From contig NZ_SLWU01000003.1 in NCBI RefSeq assembly GCF_004345675.1, forward strand, positions 1-64,000: a stretch of 64,000 nucleotides of DNA, written 5' to 3'. Within the stretch, counting starts at the first letter, position 1. Each line of letters opens with the position of its first letter. The translations under genes were made by a program, and so were the position numbers. The notes beneath the pieces were generated by a model. That model was given only the letters and a program-made list of their open reading frames with translations, did not search any database and was not told where the DNA came from. Positions 25,834-35,189 of this stretch are shown here, piece by piece. The stretch comes from Caldanaerobacter subterraneus (GTDB lineage: Bacteria > Bacillota > Thermoanaerobacteria > Thermoanaerobacterales > Thermoanaerobacteraceae).

Positions 25834-26955
25834 TCATAGTTTATGGAACACGCCAATCATGGGCAATTCATAAACTGACTTCCATCCCGGGCTCAAAGGT
25901 TCCTTCAAGAAAGGCTCCATTTCTTTTTCTGTCCTTAATGTCACCTTTTCTACTGGTGGTACAGTACCAGGTGGAAATGCTTCTAAAATCTGATCAATTA
26001 CAAGAGTTAAATATTTCAATATTGCAGCAATAGGCCTTTTAGCTTTCCTTGGATCAGCTAAACTAGGTTTTCCAACCACTCCTTGAGGAGTAGCTGCCCT
26101 TTCTATAGCCATGTGTCCTTCTCCTTCAGACCATCGACTCGGCCTACGGAAAGGATCTACTGATTTATCAAAATGCCCATCTGGTAAAAAGCTTTCTCCT
26201 TCTGCATCTTCAACAACACTCATATCTATCATTTCTGGGAAGAGTAATAGCGCTACAGACGTTTCAGCTTCATCAGCATGTACAAAATGTGTTTCCAAAC
26301 TATCTGGCCTATCTGTTGGATAGAAGAATTCTCTTACAGCTCTATGCCAATCTATTACTCTGTAAATACCTGGCAACTGGAATCTTTTCATAAACTCTTG
26401 TATGGCTGATTCCAACATCCATAAATGACCATGATTATTTACTAAGATAATTTTCCTAAACCCGTCATTCCATAACCCTAACATTGTGTAAATAATAGTT
26501 TCTTCTACAACTTCTTTAGGCATTACTATAGTTCCTGGCATTCCCAGGTGATGATATGGATGGCCTCCATAGTTAAGAGGCGGTAAAGCAAGACTTACTT
26601 CTCTTCCTTGTTTAGCGGTATAACGGCGTACACCTTCTAAAATCTGAGTAACCATAAACGTATCTAATCCGCTATTTGCATGCATACCATGGTTTTCCGT
26701 ACAACCTATTGGCACAAGCACAATATCATTTTTCTTTCTTTTCTCAATTACTTTTACGCGCGGGGTAGTTTGTATATAACACCCTGGCTTGCCCAATTCA
26801 GAAGGTGAAGGAATTTCATATTCCTTTAAAATTTGATCTATCTCTTCCTCTGATGCATCCCAAATTTGTTTTTTCAGTCTGCCAACTTCATTATCTTCAA
26901 AAATTATCGCAGGGTTATCAGTCAACAACCATTTTTTGTCCTTTGGCTTTTCCAT
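25834..26955 (-). CDS. iolN: Creatininase-family hydrolase, probable 3-dehydro-scyllo-inosose hydrolase
   Basis: A 373-residue creatininase-fold metalloenzyme. Metal ligands are visible in VPIGCTENHGMHANSGLDTFM (about 80-101), with NYGGHPYHHLGMPGT (about 128-142), LVNNHGHLWMLE (about 170) and a later HADEAETS (about 225). Ordinary creatininases are about 250 residues; this longer form fits the ring-opening enzyme IolN of the Thermotoga inositol pathway, which converts 3-dehydro-scyllo-inosose to 5-dehydro-L-gluconate. It sits directly after the zinc dehydrogenase proposed as IolM, with ribosome site AAAGGAGAAAAG. The assignment rests on length and gene neighbourhood. Confidence 0.78.
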   Translation of the reverse strand: MEKPKDKKWLLTDNPAIIFEDNEVGRLKKQIWDASEEEIDQILKEYEIPSPSELGKPGCYIQTTPRVKVIEKRKKNDIVLVPIGCTENHGMHANSGLDTFMVTQILEGVRRYTAKQGREVSLALPPLNYGGHPYHHLGMPGTIVMPKEVVEETIIYTMLGLWNDGFRKIILVNNHGHLWMLESAIQEFMKRFQLPGIYRVIDWHRAVREFFYPTDRPDSLETHFVHADEAETSVALLLFPEMIDMSVVEDAEGESFLPDGHFDKSVDPFRRPSRWSEGEGHMAIERAATPQGVVGKPSLADPRKAKRPIAAILKYLTLVIDQILEAFPPGTVPPVEKVTLRTEKEMEPFLKEPLSPGWKSVYELPMIGVFHKL

Positions 26956-26979
26956 TTTCTTTTCTCCTTTCTTTTATTT

Positions 26980-28173
26980 TTAGTCCATTACACAAGTAAC
27001 CTTTGCATCTGTTTTATCTGTTTGTAATCTAATAATATACTCAGGAACCTCTTCTAATTTAATTGTCCTTGTGATTATCGGTGTCATATCCATTCCAGCA
27101 GCCATGCTTTCGATTACTCTTGGGAAAGTACCATGTCCAGAATGTCCTTGTGAACCAATTATCTTAGCTCGTTTCACCTGCAAAACTTCTCCTGTTACTG
27201 GAATCTTTGCATCAGCTCTTGCAACTATTACTACCGTAGCTCCTATTGTCCTACCTTCCCATATAGTTTTTTCAATCTGTGGATATACAATATGTGGGAG
27301 TCCTGTTGCTTCTAAGTATAGGTTAGCACCATACCCATTAGTAAGTCTCAACACTTCTTCAGTAAAATCTACCTTTGTAGGATCAATCACATAATCTGCA
27401 CCTAATTTCTTCCCAAGTTCAGCTCTTGCAGGAGAGGGTTCAGAAAGAATTACTTTTGCTGCACCATTCCTTTTCATTATAGCTACTGCTGCAAGACCTA
27501 TAGGACCTCCACCGCATATAACTACACTGTCACCTGGCCTTACTCCACCTCCTATTTCCATGACTGCATGATAAGCCACAGAAGTAGGTTCTACTAGACT
27601 ACCTGCAAGAAACATTTTTTCTTCTCCATAACGTTCTCTCAAAGCTTCAATGTTCCATACATACTTAGCTGGAAGAACAATATATTTAGCAAAAGCTCCA
27701 TTTACATTAAATCCTATTTCGTTTAGCCTCTCACATTGGTTAGGATATCCAATAGCACAGGCATAGCACTCGCCACACCATAACATCTCTTCAGCACATA
27801 CTGGTTCTCCACCTTTAAAAGGTTTATTCGTTTTTCTATCTATTGCTCCTGGTCCTGCTTCTACAACAACTCCAGAAAATTCATGTCCTAAAATAACTGG
27901 AAAACCTGTCAATCCTGGGTAAAGTATATACCCTTCTTCATCAGTTTGAGCCATATGAACGTCACTTCCACAAATACCACACGCTTTTACTTCAATTAAA
28001 ACTTCTCCTGGACCAGGTTTAGGAACATCATATTCCCTGATTTCTAATCTAGGATTCCTCCATACTTTGCTTCCTAGATAGGTCTGCTTTCCTTCAATGT
28101 CTTTGGGTCCAAGTTCAAAACCTGGTCTTGGATCCCAATCTGCAACTAAAGTAACTCCTTTCATTTTTGCCAT
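26980..28173 (-). CDS. iolM: Zinc-dependent dehydrogenase, probable scyllo-inosose 3-dehydrogenase
   Basis: A 397-residue MDR-family dehydrogenase. Catalytic zinc ligands are Cys in ACGICGSDVHM and the His in GHEFSGVVVE. The structural zinc is held by four Cys in CAEEMLWCGECYACAIGYPNQC. The NAD-binding loop is GGGPIGLAAVAI. The family is broad, but in Thermotoga a homologous enzyme (IolM) oxidises scyllo-inosose at C3 between IolG and IolN, which are both encoded next to it here. I start at MAKMKG (28173), since GAAGGAGGAG is six bases upstream; the frame is open six codons further. Confidence 0.78.
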   Translation of the reverse strand: MAKMKGVTLVADWDPRPGFELGPKDIEGKQTYLGSKVWRNPRLEIREYDVPKPGPGEVLIEVKACGICGSDVHMAQTDEEGYILYPGLTGFPVILGHEFSGVVVEAGPGAIDRKTNKPFKGGEPVCAEEMLWCGECYACAIGYPNQCERLNEIGFNVNGAFAKYIVLPAKYVWNIEALRERYGEEKMFLAGSLVEPTSVAYHAVMEIGGGVRPGDSVVICGGGPIGLAAVAIMKRNGAAKVILSEPSPARAELGKKLGADYVIDPTKVDFTEEVLRLTNGYGANLYLEATGLPHIVYPQIEKTIWEGRTIGATVVIVARADAKIPVTGEVLQVKRAKIIGSQGHSGHGTFPRVIESMAAGMDMTPIITRTIKLEEVPEYIIRLQTDKTDAKVTCVMD

Positions 28174-28216
28174 ATATAACTCCTCCTTCAAATTTTTTAT
28201 AAATTTTTAAATATTA

Positions 28217-29215
28217 TCATTTTGTTTTTGTTTCCATTCTTCTTCTTAATACGTCTAAATAAACCGCACCAATTATTACAGAACCAATAATCACTGTTTG
28301 CCACTCTGGCGAAACGCTTAGGAGGTTAAGTCCGTTTCTTATGACTGCCATGATTATTGCACCAACAAGAGTTCCCCAAACTGTTCCAACACCTCCCATG
28401 AAACTTGCTCCTCCTATAATAACAGCTGCTATAGCATCTAATTCATATCCTAAACCAGCTAAAGGATAAGCTGCATTAACTCTTCCTACCAGTACTAATC
28501 CACCCACTGCAGCCATTAATCCACTCAAGGTATATACTATCACCAATACTTTCTCTACGTTAATTCCTGAAAGTCTTGCCGCTTCTATATTCCCTCCAAT
28601 AGCATAGATATACCTTCCTGTAGGGGTCCTAGTTAGAAATATATGGTAAATTATATAAACACCTATCACTACCAAGAAACTTATAGGCACCACTCCTATG
28701 CTACCCGCCCCAATAAATTGGACAACAGGAGGAAACCCTGAAATAGGAGTAGCTTTTGTAAGAATCAACGCAAGTCCTCTAGCTATATTCATCATACCTA
28801 ATGTAGATATAAATGGATGTGGAAGATGAAGTTTTGTCAACATAATTCCGTTCAAAAATCCAAGGAAAGCTCCCACTCCAAGTCCTACTATCATTCCTAA
28901 AAGTGGATTTATCCCCATATTCTTTATCAATATTGCCATTACCACTGAAGACAGCGCCAAAACGGAACCTACAGAAAGATCTATACCTGCCGTTAAAATA
29001 GTAAGGAGCATTCCTACTGCAATTAGACTATTGATCGCAGACTGTCTGGCTATATTCATTAAATTTTCCACTTCGAGAAAATAGGGTGATAATATTGCTA
29101 AAATCGCACTTAAAACAATTAATGCTATTAACACGCCTGCTGAAGATAAAATATTTTTCACCTTACCCCAATTAATTTTGGCTGCTTCTTGCGTATTTTT
29201 CGCCTTTTCCAGCAC
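28217..29215 (-). CDS. Sugar ABC transporter permease, RbsC type
   Basis: A 332-residue inner-membrane permease with about nine to ten hydrophobic segments and the family blocks LLTILTAGIDLSVGSVLAL (near 93-111) and AAVIIGGASFMGGVGTVWGTLVGA (near 265-288). Members import ribose, xylose, galactose or inositol. It is encoded between the two-domain ATPase and iolM, 14 bases after the ATPase gene, so inositol is the likely cargo. Caulobacter IatP is a known inositol permease of this class; the specific cargo here is inferred. Confidence 0.88.
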   Translation of the reverse strand: MLEKAKNTQEAAKINWGKVKNILSSAGVLIALIVLSAILAILSPYFLEVENLMNIARQSAINSLIAVGMLLTILTAGIDLSVGSVLALSSVVMAILIKNMGINPLLGMIVGLGVGAFLGFLNGIMLTKLHLPHPFISTLGMMNIARGLALILTKATPISGFPPVVQFIGAGSIGVVPISFLVVIGVYIIYHIFLTRTPTGRYIYAIGGNIEAARLSGINVEKVLVIVYTLSGLMAAVGGLVLVGRVNAAYPLAGLGYELDAIAAVIIGGASFMGGVGTVWGTLVGAIIMAVIRNGLNLLSVSPEWQTVIIGSVIIGAVYLDVLRRRMETKTK

Positions 29216-29229
29216 CTTTGGCTCCTCCT

Positions 29230-30732
29230 TTACCCTGCAGCTGTAGCAGCTTTCATTATTTTTTCTTGGTCAGCATCTTCACGACTGAATTCAGCAGTCA
29301 CCCTTCCTTCATGGATGACAATTATCCTATCACTCATCCCTAATATTTCTGGTAATTCTGATGAAATCATAATCACACTAGCTCCATTTTTAACTAATTC
29401 GTTCATTATATTGTAAATCTCTACCTTTGCACCTACATCAATCCCTCTCGTAGGTTCGTCAAAAATAAATATCCTAGCTTTTTGAGTTAGCCATTTTGCT
29501 ATCACTACTTTTTGCTGGTTGCCTCCACTTAATTCTTTAACTACTTTTTTAGCAGTAGGTGTTTTTATGTTTAATCTTTTAATCAAATCAAAACTCTCAT
29601 TAGTCATTTCCCGATAGTTTAACAGTAATCCTTTTTTATATTTGGGTAACGAACTTAAAACTATATTATCTAACACAGTTTGTATAAGAATTAGCCCTTG
29701 TGTTTTTCTATCTTCTGGAATTAATACTAGTCCTTCTCTGATTGCGTCCTGAGGTGAAGTTATTTTTCGCTCTTTACCGAATATATAAATCTTCCCACTA
29801 TCAATAGGGTCGGCCCCAAAAATAGCTCTTACTATTTCTGTTCTACCTGCTCCAACTAATCCTGCTATACCTAATATCTCTCCTGTGTATGCTGTAAAGG
29901 AAATATTTTCAAAAAGTCCTTTTCTGGTTAAATTCTCAACACGTAAAGCTTCTTCACCTTTTTTAGTCTCAATTTTGGGATAGTGTTGCTCTAATGTCCT
30001 ACCTACCATGTATCTTATAAGTTCATCTTTTGTTGTAGTTTTTGGATTTAAAGTTACAATTTTCTCTCCATCTCTCATAACAGTAACTCTATCACAAATT
30101 TTAAAGATTTCTTCTAAACGATGAGAAATATAGATCACAGATATACCCTTTTCTTTTAGGCGGAAAATAACCTTAAACAATTCTTCTGTTTCTTTTTCAC
30201 TTAGAGAGGAAGTTGGTTCATCCATAATTACAATTTTTGCATTTTTGGATAAAACCTTAGCGATTTCTACCATCTGTTGTTGCCCTATTCCTAACTCCTT
30301 AATAGGAGTATTTAAATCTAAATCTAACTCCAATTCCTTCAGAATTTTTCTGGCCTCTTCATGTGTTTTCTTCCAATTAATAAATCTTACAAGCTTGGAT
30401 TGTTTTGTTATTTCATGTCCCAAAAAGATATTCTCTGCAACAGACAAATAGGGTTGTAATGCTAGTTCCTGATAAATAGCAGCAATTCCTAAATTCAAAG
30501 CATCTCTAGGATTATTAATAACAACGGGTTTACCTTCTAAAAAAATTTCACCTTCGTCTTTTTGATATACTCCTGTCAAAATCTTAATGAGCGTAGATTT
30601 ACCTGCACCATTTTCCCCCAATAAACCATGTACTTCACCCTTCATCAAATCAAAATCCACATTTTTCAGCGCTTGTACTCCTGGAAAACTTTTACTAATT
30701 CCTTTCATTAACAATATCGTTTTTTCATCCAT
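29230..30732 (-). CDS. Sugar ABC transporter ATPase, two-domain RbsA/MglA type
   Basis: A 500-residue protein with two fused ATPase domains. First half: Walker A GENGAGKST (about 39-47), signature region LGIGQQQMVEIAK, Walker B IVIMDEPTSSLSE. Second half: degenerate Walker A GLVGAGRTE (about 295), LSGGNQQKV and IFIFDEPTRGID. The degenerate second P-loop is normal for the family. It drives the RbsC-type permease encoded next. A 15-bp perfect hairpin lies between it and the binding-protein gene. The inositol role is inferred from the operon. Confidence 0.92.
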   Translation of the reverse strand: MDEKTILLMKGISKSFPGVQALKNVDFDLMKGEVHGLLGENGAGKSTLIKILTGVYQKDEGEIFLEGKPVVINNPRDALNLGIAAIYQELALQPYLSVAENIFLGHEITKQSKLVRFINWKKTHEEARKILKELELDLDLNTPIKELGIGQQQMVEIAKVLSKNAKIVIMDEPTSSLSEKETEELFKVIFRLKEKGISVIYISHRLEEIFKICDRVTVMRDGEKIVTLNPKTTTKDELIRYMVGRTLEQHYPKIETKKGEEALRVENLTRKGLFENISFTAYTGEILGIAGLVGAGRTEIVRAIFGADPIDSGKIYIFGKERKITSPQDAIREGLVLIPEDRKTQGLILIQTVLDNIVLSSLPKYKKGLLLNYREMTNESFDLIKRLNIKTPTAKKVVKELSGGNQQKVVIAKWLTQKARIFIFDEPTRGIDVGAKVEIYNIMNELVKNGASVIMISSELPEILGMSDRIIVIHEGRVTAEFSREDADQEKIMKAATAAG

Positions 30733-30748
30733 TGCCTTTTACCTCCAT

Positions 30749-30786
30749 CTTCCCCCAATAAAGCCCTTTCGCTTTATTGGGGGAAG
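30749..30786 (-). other. Stable hairpin between binding-protein and ATPase genes
   Basis: Two 15-base arms (30749-30763 and 30772-30786) pair perfectly around an 8-base loop, 12 bases after the binding-protein stop. No T-run follows (minus strand ATGGAGGT, the next ribosome site). As in the galactoside ABC operon, it probably raises binding protein over transporter levels. Confidence 0.75.
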
Positions 30787-30798
30787 AAATTTTTAAAT

Positions 30799-31812
30799 TC
30801 ATTTGCCTAGTATCTGGTTGAGTTTTTGTTGTTCTTCTTGTACATTGTCTTTAGTAATGAGGTAGGTACCTGTATCTATCCTTTTTTCTACTGGTTCTCC
30901 TTTAACAGCTTTTACTGCAGCTTCTACACCTTTGTACCCAATGTTATATGGGCTCTGAGCAACTGAAGCAGTAAGCTCTCCTGCGGCAATAGATTTCAAT
31001 GCATCTGGTGAACCGTCAAATCCTACTACAATAATTTTCTTGTTTGCAGCTTGAATTGCTCTTAACGCTCCAAGAGCCATCTCGTCGTTAGTAGCAAATA
31101 CTCCCTGAACATCTGGGTGAGCCTGAAGTATATTTTCCATAACGCTCATGCCCATTCCTCTCTCACTGTTAGCCGGTTGAATATCTAAAATTTTTAGGCC
31201 TTTCTCCTTTAAAACATCTACAGCTCCGTTGGTTCTTTCATCATGTGTTGGATCTCCCATTGCTCCTCTTATGATTACCACTTTACCGCCTGGCCCAAGT
31301 TCTTTCACAAGAAATTCTCCTGCTAATTTTCCACCATTATAGTTTCCTGTTCCTACAAAGCTTACTTTACCATCCCAATTTGCATCGGTATCTATCAGCA
31401 CAACTGGAATTCCAGCAGCTTTAGCTTTCTCAAAAAATGGAATAGCAGATGGTGGCTGTGAAGGTGCCACTGCAAGAGCGGAAACTTTTTTAGTTATTTG
31501 GTCTTCAATTAAAGCCAACTGCCCAGAAACATCTGTTTCTGCAGAAGGTCCCAATACTGTTACTTCAACACCTAAATCCTTTCCTGCTGCCTTTGCACCT
31601 GCTTCTACAATTTTCCAATAGTCACTATTCAGTGCCTTTACAATAACTGCTATCTTTATTGGCTTTGATTGCTCGCTTGTCTGAGACGTTTTAGTTTCTT
31701 GAGATGATTGAGCTGGTTGTTGAGAAGATTTAGTACTACATGCTGTAAAGATGCTTAATACAAATATTACCACCACAAAAAGTGTTAAAAACTTTTTCAA
31801 ACCGGGCTTCAT
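30799..31812 (-). CDS. Sugar-binding lipoprotein, RbsB type
   Basis: A 337-residue periplasmic-binding-protein-like lipoprotein. The signal ends in SIFTAC (Cys25), followed by a Ser/Gln/Thr linker of about 25 residues and the RbsB fold (IKIAVIVKALNSDYWKIVEAG, FVGTGNYNGGKLAGEFL, VFATNDEMALGALRAIQAA). I start at MKPGLKKF (31812): GGAGGGGGA lies eight bases upstream, and starting 12 codons earlier would put charged residues before the signal. It is the first gene of the proposed inositol import and catabolism operon. No consensus promoter stands out in the 136 bases before it. Confidence 0.9.
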   Translation of the reverse strand: MKPGLKKFLTLFVVVIFVLSIFTACSTKSSQQPAQSSQETKTSQTSEQSKPIKIAVIVKALNSDYWKIVEAGAKAAGKDLGVEVTVLGPSAETDVSGQLALIEDQITKKVSALAVAPSQPPSAIPFFEKAKAAGIPVVLIDTDANWDGKVSFVGTGNYNGGKLAGEFLVKELGPGGKVVIIRGAMGDPTHDERTNGAVDVLKEKGLKILDIQPANSERGMGMSVMENILQAHPDVQGVFATNDEMALGALRAIQAANKKIIVVGFDGSPDALKSIAAGELTASVAQSPYNIGYKGVEAAVKAVKGEPVEKRIDTGTYLITKDNVQEEQQKLNQILGK

Positions 31813-31948
31813 TTTCCTAATCCCCCTCCATTTTTTCTTTAATTGCATAGATTTTTCTTAAACCACCTTACTAGGTACTATTAAGTTACTTTATCCTCCC
31901 CCTTTCTAATTTAAATCTAAAAAACTTACTGTTTGCTGTTAAAATTAA

Positions 31949-33562
31949 TTAGCACTCCACATATTTTTCCAATACTTTCCTCACTGCGCCTGGTCCTTCT
32001 ATAAGCTCTTTGAAATAGCTCTCTATTCTTTCTCCTAGTCCCACTTCATAAAGATTTACTCCAAAAATGTTTTCATTCGAAAGAATAGGTTTTAAGTTGT
32101 CTTGGACAGAATCTACATCTCCCAACTTTATCTTTGAAACATGGGATTTTAAATCTTCAAGCAATGGGTCTGGGCTTAATGTCATTGGATTGCCTTCATC
32201 ATCTAAACCCATTAAATACCTCAACCATCCTGCTATCACAAGAGGAATGTATTTTAAGTCTGTCACTTTTAAATCTGACCTTTGTTTATAGGATTTTATC
32301 GTCTCTCCAAATCTTATTGCCATCTTTTGTGACGTGTCTGTTGCAATCCTCTGCGGCGTATCTGGCATGTACGGATTAGGAAATCTCACTTCGATTACTT
32401 CCCTTAAGAATTCTTCTGGGTCTAACACACCTGGATGAACAACTACAGGTAGCCCCTCGTCATATCCCACTTTTTCAACAAGCTTTTTAAGACATGGATC
32501 TTTCATTTCGTCTGCTATTGTGTTATAATTTAGTAAACAACCGAAAATCGCTAATGTAGTATGGAGAGGATTTAGACAGGTTGTTACTTTCATCCTCTCT
32601 ACTTTTTCTACTGTTTCTTTATCTGTAAAAATCACTCCTGCCTCTTCTAAAGGGGGTCTTCCATTAGGAAATTTGTCTTCTATCACTAGGTAGTGTATTT
32701 TTTCAGCATTTACAAAAGGCGCTATTACAGTGTTTTTACTGGTTTTAATTATGTCCATCTTTTCTATGCCAAGGTCTTCTAACTTCTTTTTCACCTCTTC
32801 TGAAGGCCTTGGCACTATTTTATCTATCATACTAAGCGGGAAAGATACTTTTGTAGAATCTGTTAAGTAATTCAAAAATCCCTCTTCAACAAAACCTTTT
32901 TTTATCCATTCTTCTGCGATAGTCTTTATCGAATTGAAAAGTCTTTCTCCATTTCCAGAGAAATTGTCTAAACTCAAAAGAGCAAGAGGGTATTTTCCTG
33001 CTTTGTATCTTTCATAGAGTAAAGAAGTTACTTTTGAAATGATGTGTTTAGGTTTATCCAGCCCTCCCTCTATGTCTTCTTTTACATCTTTTATATATTC
33101 ACCTGAAAAGTCTTTTAAGTTATAAGCTTTTTCTGTTATTGTAAAACTTGCTATCTGCAGTGATGGATTAGAGAAGATGTTTTTCAATCTTTCCCAATCA
33201 TTATGGGATGGATCAGCTATTATTTTATCGCTTATACTACCTATGACTTCTATTTCAAGTGTTCCATCTATGTTCATGACTACTAGCATACTTAAATTGT
33301 CATAAGGAACATATATTTTTTCAATTATTTCATAATCATATGACTCCACTGCGATAATTCCTTTATCAATAAGTCCTTTATCTAAAAGATTCTGTTGTAG
33401 AAGTGCTATAAATCCTCTAAAAATGTTCCCTGCTCCAAAATGTAGCCAAATTGGACTTTCTTTGGTTCTTTTTGAAATCTCCTCAACATCGTAGTTGGGA
33501 AGTTTTATGCCCCGATTCCGCCATTTTTCAACATCTTTTATACCTTCCCTTGTCAGTAGCAT
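31949..33562 (-). CDS. uxuB: Mannitol-dehydrogenase-family reductase, probable fructuronate reductase
   Basis: A 537-residue polyol-specific long-chain dehydrogenase. N-terminal Rossmann part includes LHFGAGNIFRGF (about 40-51); the catalytic region includes KVTTCLNPLHTTLAIFGCLLNYNT (about 326-349) with the family's Lys and Asn-x-x-His. Length and style fit D-mannonate oxidoreductases (UxuB) of Thermotoga more than the roughly 480-residue UxaB. It would reduce D-fructuronate to D-mannonate. The gene stands alone behind promoter P4, between the inositol operon and the gluconate operon, and its promoter strongly resembles that of the DeoR operon. Tagaturonate reductase is an alternative. Confidence 0.75.
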   Translation of the reverse strand: MLLTREGIKDVEKWRNRGIKLPNYDVEEISKRTKESPIWLHFGAGNIFRGFIALLQQNLLDKGLIDKGIIAVESYDYEIIEKIYVPYDNLSMLVVMNIDGTLEIEVIGSISDKIIADPSHNDWERLKNIFSNPSLQIASFTITEKAYNLKDFSGEYIKDVKEDIEGGLDKPKHIISKVTSLLYERYKAGKYPLALLSLDNFSGNGERLFNSIKTIAEEWIKKGFVEEGFLNYLTDSTKVSFPLSMIDKIVPRPSEEVKKKLEDLGIEKMDIIKTSKNTVIAPFVNAEKIHYLVIEDKFPNGRPPLEEAGVIFTDKETVEKVERMKVTTCLNPLHTTLAIFGCLLNYNTIADEMKDPCLKKLVEKVGYDEGLPVVVHPGVLDPEEFLREVIEVRFPNPYMPDTPQRIATDTSQKMAIRFGETIKSYKQRSDLKVTDLKYIPLVIAGWLRYLMGLDDEGNPMTLSPDPLLEDLKSHVSKIKLGDVDSVQDNLKPILSNENIFGVNLYEVGLGERIESYFKELIEGPGAVRKVLEKYVEC

Positions 33563-33590
33563 ATCCCTTCTCCCTTTCTTGACTTGCTTT

Positions 33591-33600
33591 GTAATATTAC
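33591..33600. promoter_or_regulatory. Small palindrome upstream of uxuB
   Basis: GTAATATTAC is a perfect 10-bp palindrome between promoter P4 and the uxuB start. Next to it, ACATTATTTG (33599-33608) recurs at 39956-39965 in the DeoR operon leader. It may belong to a shared operator. Confidence 0.3.
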
Positions 33601-33659
33601 ATTATTTGCATTATATGTTCCACCTTACTTTGTGGATTATCTTGTGTTTAATAATATAT

Positions 33660-33684
33660 ATTCTACACAAATCCAAAAAATCCT
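33660..33684 (-). promoter_or_regulatory. Sigma-H-type promoter P4 of uxuB
   Basis: The minus strand reads AGGATTTTTTGGATTT then GTAGAAT, AGGA to GAAT spacer 17. The core 25 bases are identical to promoter P5 of the DeoR operon. The -10 ends about 98 bases before the uxuB ATG. Confidence 0.62.
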
Positions 33685-33727
33685 TCTTGATTTTTAAATT
33701 TTTTTATTGAATTTTTGTTGAAAGAAA

Positions 33728-33750
33728 ATGGGAGGACAAAAAACTCCCAT
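33728..33750 (-). terminator. Terminator after gnd
   Basis: ATGGGAG (33728-33734) pairs with CTCCCAT (33744-33750), and the minus strand continues TTTCTTTC. It lies 12 bases after the gnd stop and ends the DeoR-gluconate operon. Confidence 0.6.
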
Positions 33751-33761
33751 CAATTCAACAT

Positions 33762-35171
33762 TTAATCGATTGGCTCCCATTCTGTATGGAAAATTCCTTC
33801 TTTATCTATTCTTCTATAGGTGTGGGCTCCAAAGAAATCTCTTTGCGCCTGTATCAGGTTTGCAGGTAGGTTACCTTCAACCATGCTTAAGAAATAGTCA
33901 AGTGAAGAACTAAGTACTAGAGTTGGGATATAAAATTCTTTTGCTAAGTTAGTCACATATCTTATTGAATCCAACTTATCCATGAGGAATGAAATAGATT
34001 TATCGCTGTCTAACAAGTTCACATTTTCTTTGTTTTCATTTAATATTTCCCTCAAAAAGTCTAAAATCTTTGCCCTTATAATACAGCCGCCCTTCCATAT
34101 GCGCAATACCTCTGGAAGGTCAATATTGTACTCAAAAGTTTTTGAGGCCTCATGTATAAGCCACAACCCTTGAGAAAAGGAGGTGAATACGCTAAATAAA
34201 AGGGCATTTTCTAAGTCTTTTATCACTTTTTCTTTATCCAATTTTACATCAGGATATGTTTTTTTAACTTTCCCTGAAAGTTTTACTCTATCTTCTTTAA
34301 AGAATGACAAACTCCTTGCCTCTACTGCAAGGCTCAGTGAGGGAGTTGGTATTCCTAAATCCAGTGCAGTCTGAGAAGTCCATTTTCCTGTACCTTTTTG
34401 TTCTGCTTCATCCAATATCAAATCTACAAGATGTTTTCCTGTCTCTTCATCTTTATACCTCATAATTTTGTAGGAAATCTCCATTAGGAAAGAGTTCAAT
34501 TCTCCATTATTCCATCTTTCAAATACATCTCCTATCTCTTCAGGAGAAAGCTTTAAAATTTTTCTCATTATATCGTAAACCTCAGCTATTGCCTGCATTA
34601 TGGCATATTCTATTCCATTGTGAACCATTTTAACAAAATGTCCTGCTGAGTCATTTCCTACATATGTACAGCAAGGACCTGATTCTGTCTGTGCTGCAAT
34701 CTTTAAAAGAACATCTTTTACCATTTCATAAGCCTCAATACTTCCTCCAGGCATTAATGAAGGACCGTGCAATGCTCCTGCCTCTCCTCCCGATACTCCC
34801 ATTCCTAAATAGAGTATGCCTTTTTCTTTTAATTCTTTTATACGCCTTGAAGTATCTTTAAAATAGGAATTGCCCCCATCAATGATAAGGTCACCTTTTT
34901 CAAGATAGGGCAGAAGCTCCTGTATAACATCATCTACAGGCTTCCCTGCCTTTACCATAAGTATAATTTTTCTAGGTTTTTTTAAAGATTCAACAAAAGA
35001 TTTTATATCGTGATACCCCTCTATTTTTTCATTTTTTACTCTTTCTTCTAAGAATTCTTTTGTCTTTTCTGAAGTTCTGTTAAATACAGATACGGAATAA
35101 CCTTTCCTGGCAATGTTTAAAGCTAAATTTTGACCCATAACTGCTAAGCCAATCAGCCCTATTTCATTCAT
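33762..35171 (-). CDS. gnd: 6-phosphogluconate dehydrogenase, decarboxylating
   Basis: A full-length 469-residue enzyme. The cofactor motif is GLIGLAVMGQNLALN (4-18), the substrate signature is LIIDGGNSYFKDTSRR (about 124), the catalytic Lys/His-Asn set is AGHFVKMVHNGIEYA (about 178-192), and the tail GAHTYRRID is characteristic. It converts 6-phosphogluconate to ribulose 5-phosphate and CO2, giving NAD(P)H. It follows gluconate kinase by 18 bases, so the operon turns gluconate into a pentose phosphate in two steps. The fingerprint Asn-Arg-Thr after the second strand suggests NADP use, as in typical enzymes. Confidence 0.95.
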   Translation of the reverse strand: MNEIGLIGLAVMGQNLALNIARKGYSVSVFNRTSEKTKEFLEERVKNEKIEGYHDIKSFVESLKKPRKIILMVKAGKPVDDVIQELLPYLEKGDLIIDGGNSYFKDTSRRIKELKEKGILYLGMGVSGGEAGALHGPSLMPGGSIEAYEMVKDVLLKIAAQTESGPCCTYVGNDSAGHFVKMVHNGIEYAIMQAIAEVYDIMRKILKLSPEEIGDVFERWNNGELNSFLMEISYKIMRYKDEETGKHLVDLILDEAEQKGTGKWTSQTALDLGIPTPSLSLAVEARSLSFFKEDRVKLSGKVKKTYPDVKLDKEKVIKDLENALLFSVFTSFSQGLWLIHEASKTFEYNIDLPEVLRIWKGGCIIRAKILDFLREILNENKENVNLLDSDKSISFLMDKLDSIRYVTNLAKEFYIPTLVLSSSLDYFLSMVEGNLPANLIQAQRDFFGAHTYRRIDKEGIFHTEWEPID

Positions 35172-35189
35172 TTTTTAATACCTCCTGTT